Positions 27,830 through 36,630 of a DNA stretch of 64,000 nt are shown piece after piece. Under the pieces are notes generated by a model that did no database searches, had not been told where the DNA came from, and was given only the letters and a program-made list of their open reading frames with translations. Positions within the stretch are counted from its first letter, which is position 1. Each line of letters opens with the position of its first letter. A program made the translations under genes and the position numbers. The stretch comes from Streptomyces coeruleorubidus (lineage in GTDB: Bacteria > Actinomycetota > Actinomycetes > Streptomycetales > Streptomycetaceae): contig NZ_CP023694.1 of NCBI RefSeq assembly GCF_008705135.1, positions 868,001-932,000 of the forward strand, read 5' to 3'.

Positions 27830-28327
27830 TCAAAAGTGCGTAGTGATCCCGAATGCCTCGCGGAGCTGGGCCATGTCGTGGCGGTCCCGGTCGCTGGGCT
27901 CGTAGCCCTGGTGAAAGTAGACCTGCTGTTCAGCGGACAGGCAGGGAACGGTGCTGTGCTGAATCGTGCCGGTGACGAAGCAGGCCGTCGGATAGACGAA
28001 CGGGCACCCTGGTTCCGACGAGGCCTGGGTGGCACTTCCATCGGGCGCGAAGACCAGCGGATGCAGGTCGATCTCGCGTCCTGTCGCATCCGCGACGACG
28101 AAGCGCACGGGGCGCCAGTCGAGCGATTCGGCGAAGCCGGCTTCGGCAAGAGCCGCAACGACAGTCGGTTCCTGCTCACGGCGGTGTATGAGATCCAGAT
28201 CCCGGTGAGGGCGGGTCTGCCTGCCCAGCAGGGCATCGATGCCCCAGCCTCCACCGATCCAGACATCCGTGCCGGCCCTTCGGAGCGCGTCCAAGATCTC
28301 CAACACATCATCGCCAGTCACGGTCAC
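27830..28327 (-). CDS. Nucleotidyltransferase-fold protein (aminoglycoside/lincosamide nucleotidyltransferase-like)
   Basis: A 165-residue protein with the nucleotidyltransferase signature GGWGIDALLGRQ followed by RPHRDLDL, in which the two Asp residues would bind metal. A further acidic position is in GREIDLHPLVF. This pattern matches the AadB/LinB-type minimal nucleotidyltransferases, some of which inactivate antibiotics. The sequence alone cannot tell resistance enzyme from housekeeping relative. GTG at 28327 has AAAGGCAGG upstream. It converges on the LLM gene with a 76-base gap. Confidence 0.72.
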   Translation of the reverse strand: MTVTGDDVLEILDALRRAGTDVWIGGGWGIDALLGRQTRPHRDLDLIHRREQEPTVVAALAEAGFAESLDWRPVRFVVADATGREIDLHPLVFAPDGSATQASSEPGCPFVYPTACFVTGTIQHSTVPCLSAEQQVYFHQGYEPSDRDRHDMAQLREAFGITTHF

Positions 28328-28390
28328 CCTGCCTTTCGCTCTCCCAAGACGGAGAGCCTACGATCGATCGGAGCCAGGACCTGCGGTTTT

Positions 28391-29578
28391 TCACAGCGTC
28401 GCCGACCCAGCCGCTCCAGCGTTTCGATCGTCAGGTTGCCCCCGGTCTCCGTCGTGGCCCGCACCAGCACCCTGCGCGTTGGAGGACCTCAGCGCGAGGG
28501 CCGCGATGTCGTCGTCGAGCCTTCCGCCGCTGTGCTGCAGCAGAGCCCGGTGCAACTGGTCGAGCAGCTCGCGGGGCTGCTCAAGGCCCTGCCGCCGCAT
28601 CCAGTCCGGCAGCGGGAAGAACTCGCCCTCGTGATCCCGGGCCTCCGATACGCCGTCCGTATAGAGCAGCAGCTGGTCCCCCGGGTCGAAGGCGACGACG
28701 TCGACCCAGTAACGGTCACCGATGAGCGCTGCGAGGTTGAGAGGCGGGGAGGCGATGGTCGGGACCAGGACCCGGACCTTTCCGTGATGCGTGACCAGCG
28801 GCGGGGGATGCCCGCAGTTGAGAAGTCGTACGTAGCCGCCGTCGTGCGGGATCTCGGCGAGGAGAGCAGTGGCGAAGTGCTCGGGCTGGTCCTGGGCCGG
28901 AAACGCAGCGCTGTGGCGCGTGACGGCGGTCTCGAGACGGTGGATGATGCCCTGCAGGTCGGGCTCGTCGTAAGCGGCCTCCCTGAAGCAACTGATCACC
29001 GCCGAGGCCGCCCCCACTGCGGACAGGCCCTTGCCCCGTACGTCGCCGATGAGCAGCCGGACCCCGTGCGGTGTACCGATCGCCTCATAGAAGTCGCCGC
29101 CGATCCGGGCCTGCTCCTGAGCCGCCAGGTACAGCGACTCGATCTCGACGCCCTCGATGCGGCGTGGCAGCGGGCGCAGCAGCACCTTCTGGGCTGCGTC
29201 GGCGACGAGCCGGATCTGGAAGAGCATTTCCTCACGCTGGAGTCGGACATGACTCCCGTATGCGGCCGCCAGGGTGACCGCGACGATCGCGGCCGCCGTG
29301 TACTGCGTCCCCAGATCGGTGTAGAAGAAGCTGAGGACGATCATGAGCAGCAGGCAGAACGCCCCCAACAGGATCGTGGGGAGGACGGGCCACATCGCGG
29401 CGGCAAGGGCGGGCGCTGCGGGCAGAAGGCGGCTGAAGGCGATCTCCCTGGGCGTGGAGAACGCCAGGCCTGCGATGAGGGCGGTCAGGATGAGGGGTGA
29501 CAGCCGGGCAGCTTCCCATCGGCCGCTGTAGGCGGGGCGACGGCGCCACAGCCGTGCAGACATGATCACAAAATGCAT
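28391..29578 (-). CDS. Membrane-anchored PP2C/SpoIIE-type phosphatase
   Basis: A 395-residue protein with four hydrophobic segments in the first ~110 residues, then a short coiled linker and a SpoIIE phosphatase domain (about 135-370). The metal-binding motifs IGGDFYEAI, IGDVRGKG and LDDDIAALAL are all present. The architecture is that of RsbU-like integral-membrane phosphatases that act on anti-sigma antagonists in response to envelope signals. The last ~25 residues are a polar tail. The start ATG lies inside a small inverted repeat. ATG at 29563 is an alternative, and neither has a strong ribosome site. It is divergent from another SpoIIE protein. Confidence 0.82.
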   Translation of the reverse strand: MHFVIMSARLWRRRPAYSGRWEAARLSPLILTALIAGLAFSTPREIAFSRLLPAAPALAAAMWPVLPTILLGAFCLLLMIVLSFFYTDLGTQYTAAAIVAVTLAAAYGSHVRLQREEMLFQIRLVADAAQKVLLRPLPRRIEGVEIESLYLAAQEQARIGGDFYEAIGTPHGVRLLIGDVRGKGLSAVGAASAVISCFREAAYDEPDLQGIIHRLETAVTRHSAAFPAQDQPEHFATALLAEIPHDGGYVRLLNCGHPPPLVTHHGKVRVLVPTIASPPLNLAALIGDRYWVDVVAFDPGDQLLLYTDGVSEARDHEGEFFPLPDWMRRQGLEQPRELLDQLHRALLQHSGGRLDDDIAALALRSSNAQGAGAGHDGDRGQPDDRNAGAAGSATL

Positions 29579-29601
29579 GATATCGGCCTAATCGGATATC
29601 A
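29578..29601. promoter_or_regulatory. Inverted repeat overlapping the start of the membrane phosphatase gene
   Basis: TGATATC and GATATCA arms (7 bp) separated by 10 nt, unusually AT-rich for this genome. It covers the start codon of the minus-strand gene and lies between two divergent phosphatase genes. It may bind a regulator; no candidate is encoded nearby. The rest of 29602-29763 shows nothing recognisable. Confidence 0.4.
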
Positions 29602-29763
29602 GGCGCGGAAAGATCATGGGCCGCACGCGAGAAATCCGGACCGGACGGCCACGTCCGGAGGAGCCGAAGCCATGCGGCGCCTGCCACCCGGGCGCCCGAA
29701 GTCAGCCGGGCACGGGTCGGCCGAGCCCTGGCCCCTTGGGATCACCGATGCTAAAAAGGTCGC

Positions 29764-32448
29764 ATGGCGAATCCTTTCGCCCGTTTTCGACACCTATCAG
29801 TCAAGCGCCTCCTCAGCAAGGGCACGCGGAGCGTGGCCGGGCAGGTGCTGGTTTTCCAGGTGGCTCTGGTAGTGCTGCTCGTGACCTGCGGCGTCTTCGC
29901 TCTCATCCTGCAGTCGGAGCGGGACTCCAGCGCCGAGGCCAGGCGGCGCTCCACGGCCGTGGCACAGACCTACGCGCACTCACCAGGCGTCCTGGCGGCA
30001 TTGCAGACCCCGGATCCGAGCAAGACTCTCCAGCCGCTCACCGAGGCGGCACGCCGGGCCGCCGGCGTCGACTTCATCGTGGTCATGGACACCGAGGGCA
30101 TCCGGTACACGCACCCCCTGCCGGACCGCATCGGAAAGCGGTTCGTGGGCGAGATCGGGCCGCCGCTGGCGGGGAAGGTCTACGTGGAGAGCGTCGACGG
30201 CCCGCTCGGTCGCGAGGTGCAGGCCACGGTCCCGATCGAGAACGCCGACAGCCAGGTGGTGGCCCTGGTCTCGGCCGGGATGAAGGTGGAGAACGTCGAA
30301 AGTCAGTTGCACCGGCAACTACCGATCATCCTGGGCGCCGGGGCCGCAGCGCTCGCGCTGTCCACCGGTGTGACGGCGCTGGTGGGCAGGCGGCTGCGAC
30401 GCCAGACACACAGCCTGGCCCCGGACGAGATGACCCTGATGTACGAGCACCACGACACGGTGCTCCACTCCGTTCGGGAAGGGGTACTCATCGTGGCCGC
30501 CGACGGGCAGCTGATGCTGGCGAACGACGAAGCCAGACGCCTGCTGGAGCTGCCCCCCGACGTCGAGGGGCAGCTCGTCTCGGAGCTGCCGGGCCTCGAT
30601 CCCGAGACGAAGGCGCTGCTCGTCTCCGGGCGCGAGGCCACCGACGAGGTGCACCTCGCGGGCGAGCGGCTGCTCGCGGTCAACCAACGGCCCACGGACT
30701 TCGGAGGAGGCCCCGAGGGAACGGTGGTGACACTGCGCGACTCCACCGAGCTGCAGGCGGTGACCGGCAGGGCGGAGGTGGCACGGGAGCGGCTCAGGCT
30801 GCTGTACGACGCCGGACTCCGCATCGGTACCACCCTGGACGTGCTGCGCACCGCCGACGAGTTGGCGCAGGTCCCGATTCCTCGCTTCGCGGACTTCGTC
30901 ACCGTGGACCTGGCCGACGCCGTCCTGCACGGCGAGGAGCCGGCCCTCACGGCGACGGACATGCGACGCGCGGCCGTGTGCGGCATTGAGGACGACCATC
31001 CGCTCTCCGAACAGGGCCGGCTTTTCGACTACCTTCCCACCACGCCCCAGGCGCGTGGCTACGGCAGCGGCCGGTCCCAGCTGGTGAGCGATCTGCCGAC
31101 CGCCACGGGCTGGCGCGTGCAGGACCCCGAGCGCGCCAAGGCGATCATCGACCACGGCATCCACTCCCTCATCAGCGCCCCCATCCAGGCCCGTGGCGTC
31201 GTGCTGGGCATGGCCAATTTCTGGCGCGCGCACCCGCATGAGCCCTTCGACGAAGAGGATCTGTCGCTGGCGGAGGAGCTCGTGGCCCGTGCCGCGATAA
31301 GCATCGACAATGCCCGCCGTTACACCCGTGAGCACGCTACGGCAGTCACCCTCCAGCGCAGCCTGCTGCCACAGGCCATGCCGGAGCAGAACGCCCTCGA
31401 CATCGCCTACCGCTACCTCCCCGCCCAGTCGGGCGTGGGCGGAGACTGGTTCGACGTGATTCCCCTGCCGGGGAGCCGGGTGGCACTGGCCGTCGGCGAT
31501 GTGGTCGGCCACGGCCTGCACGCCGCCGCCACGATGGGACGGCTGCGGACCGCGGTGCACAACTTCTCCGCCCTCGATCTGCCACCCGACGAGTTGCTGA
31601 GCCATCTGGACGACCTGGTCGGGCGCATCGACCAGAACGAGACGGCAGAGAGCGCAGCGGGCGTCGTGGGCGCCACCTGCCTGTACGGGATCTACGACCC
31701 CGTGACGCGCCACTACGTCATGGCGCGTGCGGGGCATCTGGCGCCCGCGCTGGTCCAGCCCGACGGAACCGTAACCTTCCCGGACGTGCCGGCCGGTCCG
31801 CCCCTGGGCCTCGGCGGCATGCCGTTCCGGACCGCGGAGCTGTGCCTCGCGGAGGGCACCCAGCTCGTCCTGTACACCGACGGACTCATCGAGGACCGCA
31901 GACGCGACGTGGACGTGGGAATGGACATTCTGCGCGACACCCTGACGGGCCACTCCGGCCGGCCGCCCGAGGAGACCTGCCAGGAGGTGCTGGCCAGCCT
32001 GCTCCCCGATCGTCCCAAGGACGACGTCGCCCTGCTCATCGCCCGCACTCGGGTACTGCCGCGCGACCGCATCGCCGACTGGGATGTACCAGCGGACCCG
32101 GCCGCCGTCTCGGGTATGCGCGACGCTGTGTCCCGAAGGCTCGAAGCATGGGGCCTGTCAGAGCTCGGCTTCACCATGGAGCTGATCCTGAGCGAGCTCA
32201 TCACCAACGCCATCCGCTACAGCGCCGGGCCGATCCACGTGCGGCTGATCCGCGACCGCACGCTGATCTGCGAGGTGGCCGACGGCAGCAGCACCTCACC
32301 GCATCTGCGGTACGCCGCGACGACCGACGAGGGAGGCCGGGGCCTGTTCCTGGTGTCGCAGATGGCTGAGCGCTGGGGCACCCGGTACACCCCGCAGGGC
32401 AAGGTGATCTGGGCCGAACAGGCCCTGCCCGAGGTTGTCGTCCGTTGA
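29764..32448 (+). CDS. Membrane sensor with extracytoplasmic Cache-like, PAS, GAF, SpoIIE phosphatase and HATPase domains
   Basis: An 894-residue multi-domain signalling protein. One N-terminal transmembrane helix (about 27-50), a CitA/DcuS-type extracellular sensor (about 55-175), a second helix (about 178-200), a PAS domain (about 220-330), GAF (345-520), SpoIIE phosphatase (about 535-760) and an RsbW-like HATPase domain (about 780-890) can be followed. Catalytic motifs GGDWFDVI, VGDVVGHG and KDDVALLIA are intact. Everything from GAF onward closely parallels the product encoded at 3900-6320. It probably links an external ligand to a partner-switching sigma-factor pathway. AAAAAGG precedes the start. 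Transcription ends at a very strong hairpin. Confidence 0.88.
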   Translation: MANPFARFRHLSVKRLLSKGTRSVAGQVLVFQVALVVLLVTCGVFALILQSERDSSAEARRRSTAVAQTYAHSPGVLAALQTPDPSKTLQPLTEAARRAAGVDFIVVMDTEGIRYTHPLPDRIGKRFVGEIGPPLAGKVYVESVDGPLGREVQATVPIENADSQVVALVSAGMKVENVESQLHRQLPIILGAGAAALALSTGVTALVGRRLRRQTHSLAPDEMTLMYEHHDTVLHSVREGVLIVAADGQLMLANDEARRLLELPPDVEGQLVSELPGLDPETKALLVSGREATDEVHLAGERLLAVNQRPTDFGGGPEGTVVTLRDSTELQAVTGRAEVARERLRLLYDAGLRIGTTLDVLRTADELAQVPIPRFADFVTVDLADAVLHGEEPALTATDMRRAAVCGIEDDHPLSEQGRLFDYLPTTPQARGYGSGRSQLVSDLPTATGWRVQDPERAKAIIDHGIHSLISAPIQARGVVLGMANFWRAHPHEPFDEEDLSLAEELVARAAISIDNARRYTREHATAVTLQRSLLPQAMPEQNALDIAYRYLPAQSGVGGDWFDVIPLPGSRVALAVGDVVGHGLHAAATMGRLRTAVHNFSALDLPPDELLSHLDDLVGRIDQNETAESAAGVVGATCLYGIYDPVTRHYVMARAGHLAPALVQPDGTVTFPDVPAGPPLGLGGMPFRTAELCLAEGTQLVLYTDGLIEDRRRDVDVGMDILRDTLTGHSGRPPEETCQEVLASLLPDRPKDDVALLIARTRVLPRDRIADWDVPADPAAVSGMRDAVSRRLEAWGLSELGFTMELILSELITNAIRYSAGPIHVRLIRDRTLICEVADGSSTSPHLRYAATTDEGGRGLFLVSQMAERWGTRYTPQGKVIWAEQALPEVVVR

Positions 32449-32455
32449 GCCCATG

Positions 32456-32509
32456 GCTCGCACCGTGGCCCCCCGCGCGGCAGGTCGCGCGGAGGGCCAC
32501 GGTGCGAGC
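32456..32509. terminator. Long bidirectional terminator hairpin
   Basis: A 16-bp perfect stem (arm GCTCGCACCGTGGCCC), one C-A mismatch, then seven further pairs and a 6-nt loop. It lies between convergent genes, 8 bases after the sensor phosphatase stop and 57 before the acyl-CoA dehydrogenase stop. It can work on both strands. Confidence 0.9.
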
Positions 32510-32566
32510 GTCACTGCTCCCGGGGGCCCTGACCGTCACCTGTCGACGAGCCCCCTGGGCGGACTG

Positions 32567-34283
32567 TCACGGGGCCATCTCGTACGCCCCGGACAGCGCC
32601 TCCACACGCTCCCAGACGCGTCCCGAACGCGCTTCGTCGACGACGGGACGCCTGACGGCACCGAGCGCCCAGCGCTGCTGATCCGCCGTGGCGGAGTCCT
32701 TGCCGTGCAGTTCGACGGCGAAGGCCGAGAAGTCGCGGACGAGGACGGAGAACAGCTCGTCGAGCACATCCTCGTCCAGGTCCGTCAGGCGGGCCTGCTC
32801 CAGGATCAGCTGGCCGTGCACCACCAGTGCGAACAGCTGGCCGACGGCGAGAAGAAGATCGAGGTCGCGGCTCTGCTCCTCGTCGGGGGCCGCGGTGGCG
32901 ACGAACTCGCACAGGGCGTCGGCCTGCTCCCGGAAGCGGGCGACGTTCGGCACGCCGGCGTATGCGTCGTAGGCGGGGCGCCAGTCGTGGAAGCGTACGG
33001 AGCCGAGGCCACGGGCCGGTCCCTGCTCGAAGAGGAACGTGTCGTCGGCCGCGTCGAGGCGGGTCGGTACGGGCGCGAACTCGGCGGGGTGCAGGAGGTG
33101 GTTGCGCATGAACTTGAGGATCAGCGCGAGGTTGACGTGGACCGTGCCTTCGAGCTTGGGCAGCCCCCGGATCTCGACGGCGGCCTGGGCGAAATAGGTG
33201 TCCTTCTCGAAGCCCTTGGCGGCGATCACGTCCCACATCAGGTCGATGACCTTCTCGCCCTCCGTGGTCACCTTCATCTTCGTCATCGGGTTGAAGAGCA
33301 GGTAACGGCGGTCGTCCGGCGAGGCGGAACGGAAGTAGTCGACGGCTCGGTCGCTGAACAGCTTCATGCCGACCAGGCGGACGTACGCGTCGGCCAGCTC
33401 GCGGCGCACGTGCGGGAAGGCGGTGACGGGGCGGCCGTACAGGATGCGGTTGTGCGCGTGGGTGACCGCCTCGTACATCGCGTGCTCGCAGATGCCGATC
33501 GAGGCGGTGCAGAGGTTGAACTTGCCGACGTTGACGGTGTTGAGGGCGGCGTCGAAGGCGGCGCGGCCCGTGTGCAGGACGTCGTCCGGGCCCACCGGGT
33601 AGTCCTCGAGGCGGAACTCGCTGACGTACTTCGAGGAGTCCACGACGTTCTTGACGAGGTGATAGGCCGGGTGACGGCTGTCGGCGGCGAAGAAGACGTA
33701 GCCGTCCGGGCCCTCGATGTCGGCGCGTCGGCCGAAGACCGAGACGAGCCCGGCGGCATTGCCGTTGCCGATGTAGTACTTGGAGCCCGTCGCCCTGAAG
33801 CCGCCGTCGCCGTCCGGCGTCAGCAGCATGTCGGTGGAGTAGATGTCGGCGCCATGGGTCTTCTCGGAGAGACCGAAGGCGAACACCTCACCCTGGGCGA
33901 GGAGTTCCGCCGCGCGGGTCCCCTGCGGCGTTGTCGCTCTGCCAGACCGGGCCGAGGCCGAGGATGGTCACCTGCCATGCGTACCAGTAGTCGAGACCGT
34001 AGAACCCGAAGATCTCATTGAGGGCGGCGATCCGGGCCGTGTCCCAGCGCTGGTCCTTGTGTCCGGCGGCGGACGCCGGGGTGAGGAAGGTGGCGAACAG
34101 CCCCTCCTTGGCTGCGAAGGCAAGGAAGTCCGCCAGCCAGGCGCGGGAGCGGTAGTCCTCGATGAGCCTGCGCTTGCCGCGGTCCTCGAACCAGTCGACG
34201 GTGGCACGCAGCAACCTGCGGGTGTCGGGGTCGAAGTGCGCCGGGTCGTAGGTACGGGGGTTGAAGAGGAGGGGGTCGGCCAT
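32567..34283 (-). pseudogene. Acyl-CoA dehydrogenase family gene, frameshifted
   Basis: Two minus-strand reading frames join into one ~571-residue acyl-CoA dehydrogenase. The N-terminal part (34283 to about 33923) runs through GFYGLDYWYAWQVTILGLG and stops early. The rest (33886 to 32567) continues with VFAFGLSEKTHGADIYSTDM, a FAD/acyl-CoA site segment. Dropping one base of a C4 run at 33920-33923 restores an unbroken frame through SDNAAGTRAAELLAQGE. Either the gene is recently broken or the base is a sequencing error. The intact enzyme would oxidise an acyl-CoA or similar substrate. A PadR regulator lies 79 bases upstream in the same direction. Confidence 0.8.
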
Positions 34284-34362
34284 GTGGGTCCGCCTTCCGA
34301 GGGTTGAGGGTGGAGGGTGCGGGTCTGAAGGTCGCGGGGTGCGGGCGTCGGTGGCCGGCAGG

Positions 34363-34929
34363 TCAGACGTGCGGGGGTGACGTGCCGAGCCGGCGGAGGG
34401 TGGCCAGTACGTCGTCGAGCCAGGCGATCGTCATCCGCTCGTACGCGATGCCGCCGCGCAGCACGACATGCTGCAGTTCCTGACCGGCGTCGAGCGGGGT
34501 GGGAGCCGCCGGGCCGGTGAAGTCGCGCAGCTCCCCGGCCAGATAGTGCGCGAGCCGGTCGATGTGCACCTGGCGGTGCCGTTCGACCTCACGGATCAGC
34601 ACGGACGGGTCGTCGAAGGCCGCGCCGCGGATCTTCACGGCGAGTTCGTGCCGCATGCTCTCGGGCTGGATCGATTCGTGCAGCCACTGAGAGAGGGCGG
34701 TGCGGCCGGGGCCTACGACGGAGTACTCCTTCTTGTCCGGCCGGCTCTGCTGCGACAGCTCACGGACGGCGAGCAGGCCCTCGCTCTCCATGCGCTTGAG
34801 AACGCGGTAGATCTGCTGGTGCGTGGCGGTCCAGAAGTATCCGATGGACCGCTCGAACCGCCGGGCCAGCTCATAACCGGAGCCCGGCTTCTCCAGCAGG
34901 GAGACGAGGATCGCGTGTTCGAGCGCCAT
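34363..34929 (-). CDS. PadR family transcriptional regulator
   Basis: A 188-residue regulator. The PadR winged helix occupies residues 1-80 (MALEHAILVSLLEKPGSGYE, then QIYRVLKRMESEGLL) and the C-terminal Vir-like dimerisation helices cover about 95-180. ATG at 34929 starts exactly at the domain and has AGGA 8 bases upstream. The perfect palindrome right upstream is the likely autoregulatory site. The frameshifted acyl-CoA dehydrogenase follows, so PadR probably controls that enzyme. Ligands of this family are often phenolics or drugs; none can be named here. Confidence 0.88.
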   Translation of the reverse strand: MALEHAILVSLLEKPGSGYELARRFERSIGYFWTATHQQIYRVLKRMESEGLLAVRELSQQSRPDKKEYSVVGPGRTALSQWLHESIQPESMRHELAVKIRGAAFDDPSVLIREVERHRQVHIDRLAHYLAGELRDFTGPAAPTPLDAGQELQHVVLRGGIAYERMTIAWLDDVLATLRRLGTSPPHV

Positions 34930-34942
34930 ACCTTGATCCTCA

Positions 34943-34960
34943 TATGCAACTCGTTGCATA
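34943..34960. promoter_or_regulatory. PadR-type operator
   Basis: Perfect 8-bp arms TATGCAAC and GTTGCATA separated by TC, 13 bases before the PadR start. The ATGCAA/TTGCAT core is typical for PadR sites. The rest of 34961-35235 has no gene but contains the terminator hairpin listed separately. Confidence 0.8.
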
Positions 34961-35075
34961 GCCAAGAGGCGCTGCCCAGGTGAGACAGGGCTCACGCGGG
35001 GCGGCGGTGGACGACCCTCGTTGCGCGGGTTCACTCCGATCGGCCCCGCGACCGTTCCCCGCGGCCTGCGCGCGA

Positions 35076-35110
35076 GAGGCCCGGCGGCGGTCTCCCGCGC
35101 GCCGGGCCTC
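35076..35110 (-). terminator. Terminator hairpin at the end of the minus-strand sulfur operon
   Basis: Perfect 10-bp arms GAGGCCCGGC and GCCGGGCCTC with a 15-nt loop. It lies 126 bases beyond the stop of the NtaA/DszA-like monooxygenase and upstream of the PadR promoter. Confidence 0.65.
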
Positions 35111-35235
35111 CCCCTCGTCTCCGGCTCCACGCCTCCGCGAGCAGCCGGTACGACCTCACCCGGTCGGCGTGGTCGTGGGTGCGAAAGCCGGTGATCGGAC
35201 CGGGCGGTGCAAGATCAAGATGATCGCGAGGAACT

Positions 35236-36609
35236 TCACGACGCCACCCGTTCGTCACGGACGTCGTCCGGGTGCGCGAGGCCGAGGTGGTGGCGCAGGG
35301 TCGTGCCCTCGTACTCGGTGCGGAACACGCCCTGTTCCTGGAGCAGCGGGACGACCTTGTCGGCGAACTCGTCGAGGCCGGTAGGGGTGATGTGCGGCAC
35401 GAGGATGAAGCCGTCACTGGCGTCGGCCTGCACGAACTCGTTGATGGTGCGGGCGATCGTCTCCGCCGATCCGATGAAGTTCTGCCGGTTGCCGGTCTCG
35501 ATGACCAGGTCACGGATCGACCAGTTGTTCGCGGCGGCGAGCTCGCGCCACTCGCGGGCGGTGGCCAGGGGGTCCCGGTACATGCGGACCTGGGCGCGGC
35601 CCTTGGAGATGTGGTGGTCGCTGACGTCCGGGTCGATGTCGGGGAGCGGCCCGTCCGGGTCGTAGGAGGACAGGTCCCGGTTCCAGACGAATTCCAGGTG
35701 CTTGATGGCGGTGGCGCCGCTGACCTGCTGGCGGCGCACCACCTTGGCCAGCTCCTCCGCCTCGGCGTCGGTGTCGGCGAGCGTGAAGGTGGCGGCGGGC
35801 AGGATCAGCAACTGGTCGGGGCGACGACCGTACTTGGCGAGGCGGTTCTTGACGTCCGTGTAGAAGGCCTGCCCCGCCTCCGGCGTCGCGTACCGGCTGA
35901 AGATCGCGTCCGCGCTCTGCGCGGCGAACTCGCGGCCCTCGTCGGAGTCGCCGGCCTGGAAGATCACCGGACGGCCCTGCGGCGAGCGCGGGACATTGAA
36001 CTGCCCGTGGATGTCGAAGTGCTGTCCGGTGTGGACGAAGGCCCCGGCCTTGGCGTCCCGCAGAAAGGTGCCGGTCTCCTGGTCGGCGAGGATCTCGTCA
36101 CCGTGCCAGGATTCGAAGAGTTCGTTCGCCGTGGCCAGGAACTCCTTGGCGCGGGAGTAGCGCTCCTCCTGGGGCAGGAATCCGCCGCGGCGGAAGTTCT
36201 CGCCGGTGAAGGCGTCCCAGGAGGTGACGACGTTCCAGGCGGAGCGGCCGCCGGAGAGGTGGTCGAGGCCGGCGAACTGGCGGGCCACCTCGTAGGGCTC
36301 GTTGAAGGTGGAGTTGATGGTTCCGGTGAGGCCGATGTGCTCGGTGACGGCGGCGAGCGCGGCGAGGACGGTGAAGGTGTCGGGGCGGCCGACGACGTCC
36401 AAGTCGTAGATCTTTCCGCCCTGTTCACGGAGCCTGAGTCCCTCGGCGAGGAACAGGAAGTCGAACTTGGCGCGTTCGGCGGTGCGCGCGAAGTGCGCGA
36501 AGGAGCTGAACTCGATGTGGCTGCCGGCCCGCGGATCGCTCCACACGGTGGTGTTGTTGACGCCGGGGAAGTGGGCGGCCAGGTGGATCTGCTTCAACGG
36601 CTTGCTCAT
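35236..36609 (-). CDS. NtaA/SnaA/DszA-family FMNH2-dependent monooxygenase
   Basis: A 457-residue LLM-class enzyme of the group that includes nitrilotriacetate monooxygenase A and the dibenzothiophene sulfone monooxygenase DszA. It has the family start KQIHLAAHFPGVNNTTVW, then FDFLFLAEGLRLR, TSWDAFTGENFRRGG, FNVPRSPQGRPVIFQAG and the C-terminal DGFILVPHITPTGLDEF. It needs FMNH2 from a separate reductase and would cleave C-S or C-N bonds of organosulfur or related compounds. GGAGGG precedes the ATG. It is the last gene of a minus-strand operon, 21 bases behind another LLM enzyme and downstream of a cysteine leader ORF. Confidence 0.87.
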   Translation of the reverse strand: MSKPLKQIHLAAHFPGVNNTTVWSDPRAGSHIEFSSFAHFARTAERAKFDFLFLAEGLRLREQGGKIYDLDVVGRPDTFTVLAALAAVTEHIGLTGTINSTFNEPYEVARQFAGLDHLSGGRSAWNVVTSWDAFTGENFRRGGFLPQEERYSRAKEFLATANELFESWHGDEILADQETGTFLRDAKAGAFVHTGQHFDIHGQFNVPRSPQGRPVIFQAGDSDEGREFAAQSADAIFSRYATPEAGQAFYTDVKNRLAKYGRRPDQLLILPAATFTLADTDAEAEELAKVVRRQQVSGATAIKHLEFVWNRDLSSYDPDGPLPDIDPDVSDHHISKGRAQVRMYRDPLATAREWRELAAANNWSIRDLVIETGNRQNFIGSAETIARTINEFVQADASDGFILVPHITPTGLDEFADKVVPLLQEQGVFRTEYEGTTLRHHLGLAHPDDVRDERVAS

Positions 36610-36630
36610 GGTCGTGGACGTCCCTCCGGC

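Noticed and set aside
27647..29500. A 617-codon plus-strand frame across the nucleotidyltransferase and membrane phosphatase genes
   Set aside because: It is the GC-driven shadow of two minus-strand genes with clear motifs.
35120..35240. Minus-strand reading LAPPGPITGFRTHDHADRV downstream of the DszA-like gene
   Set aside because: It looks protein-like but has no start codon or known motif and follows the stop of the monooxygenase directly.
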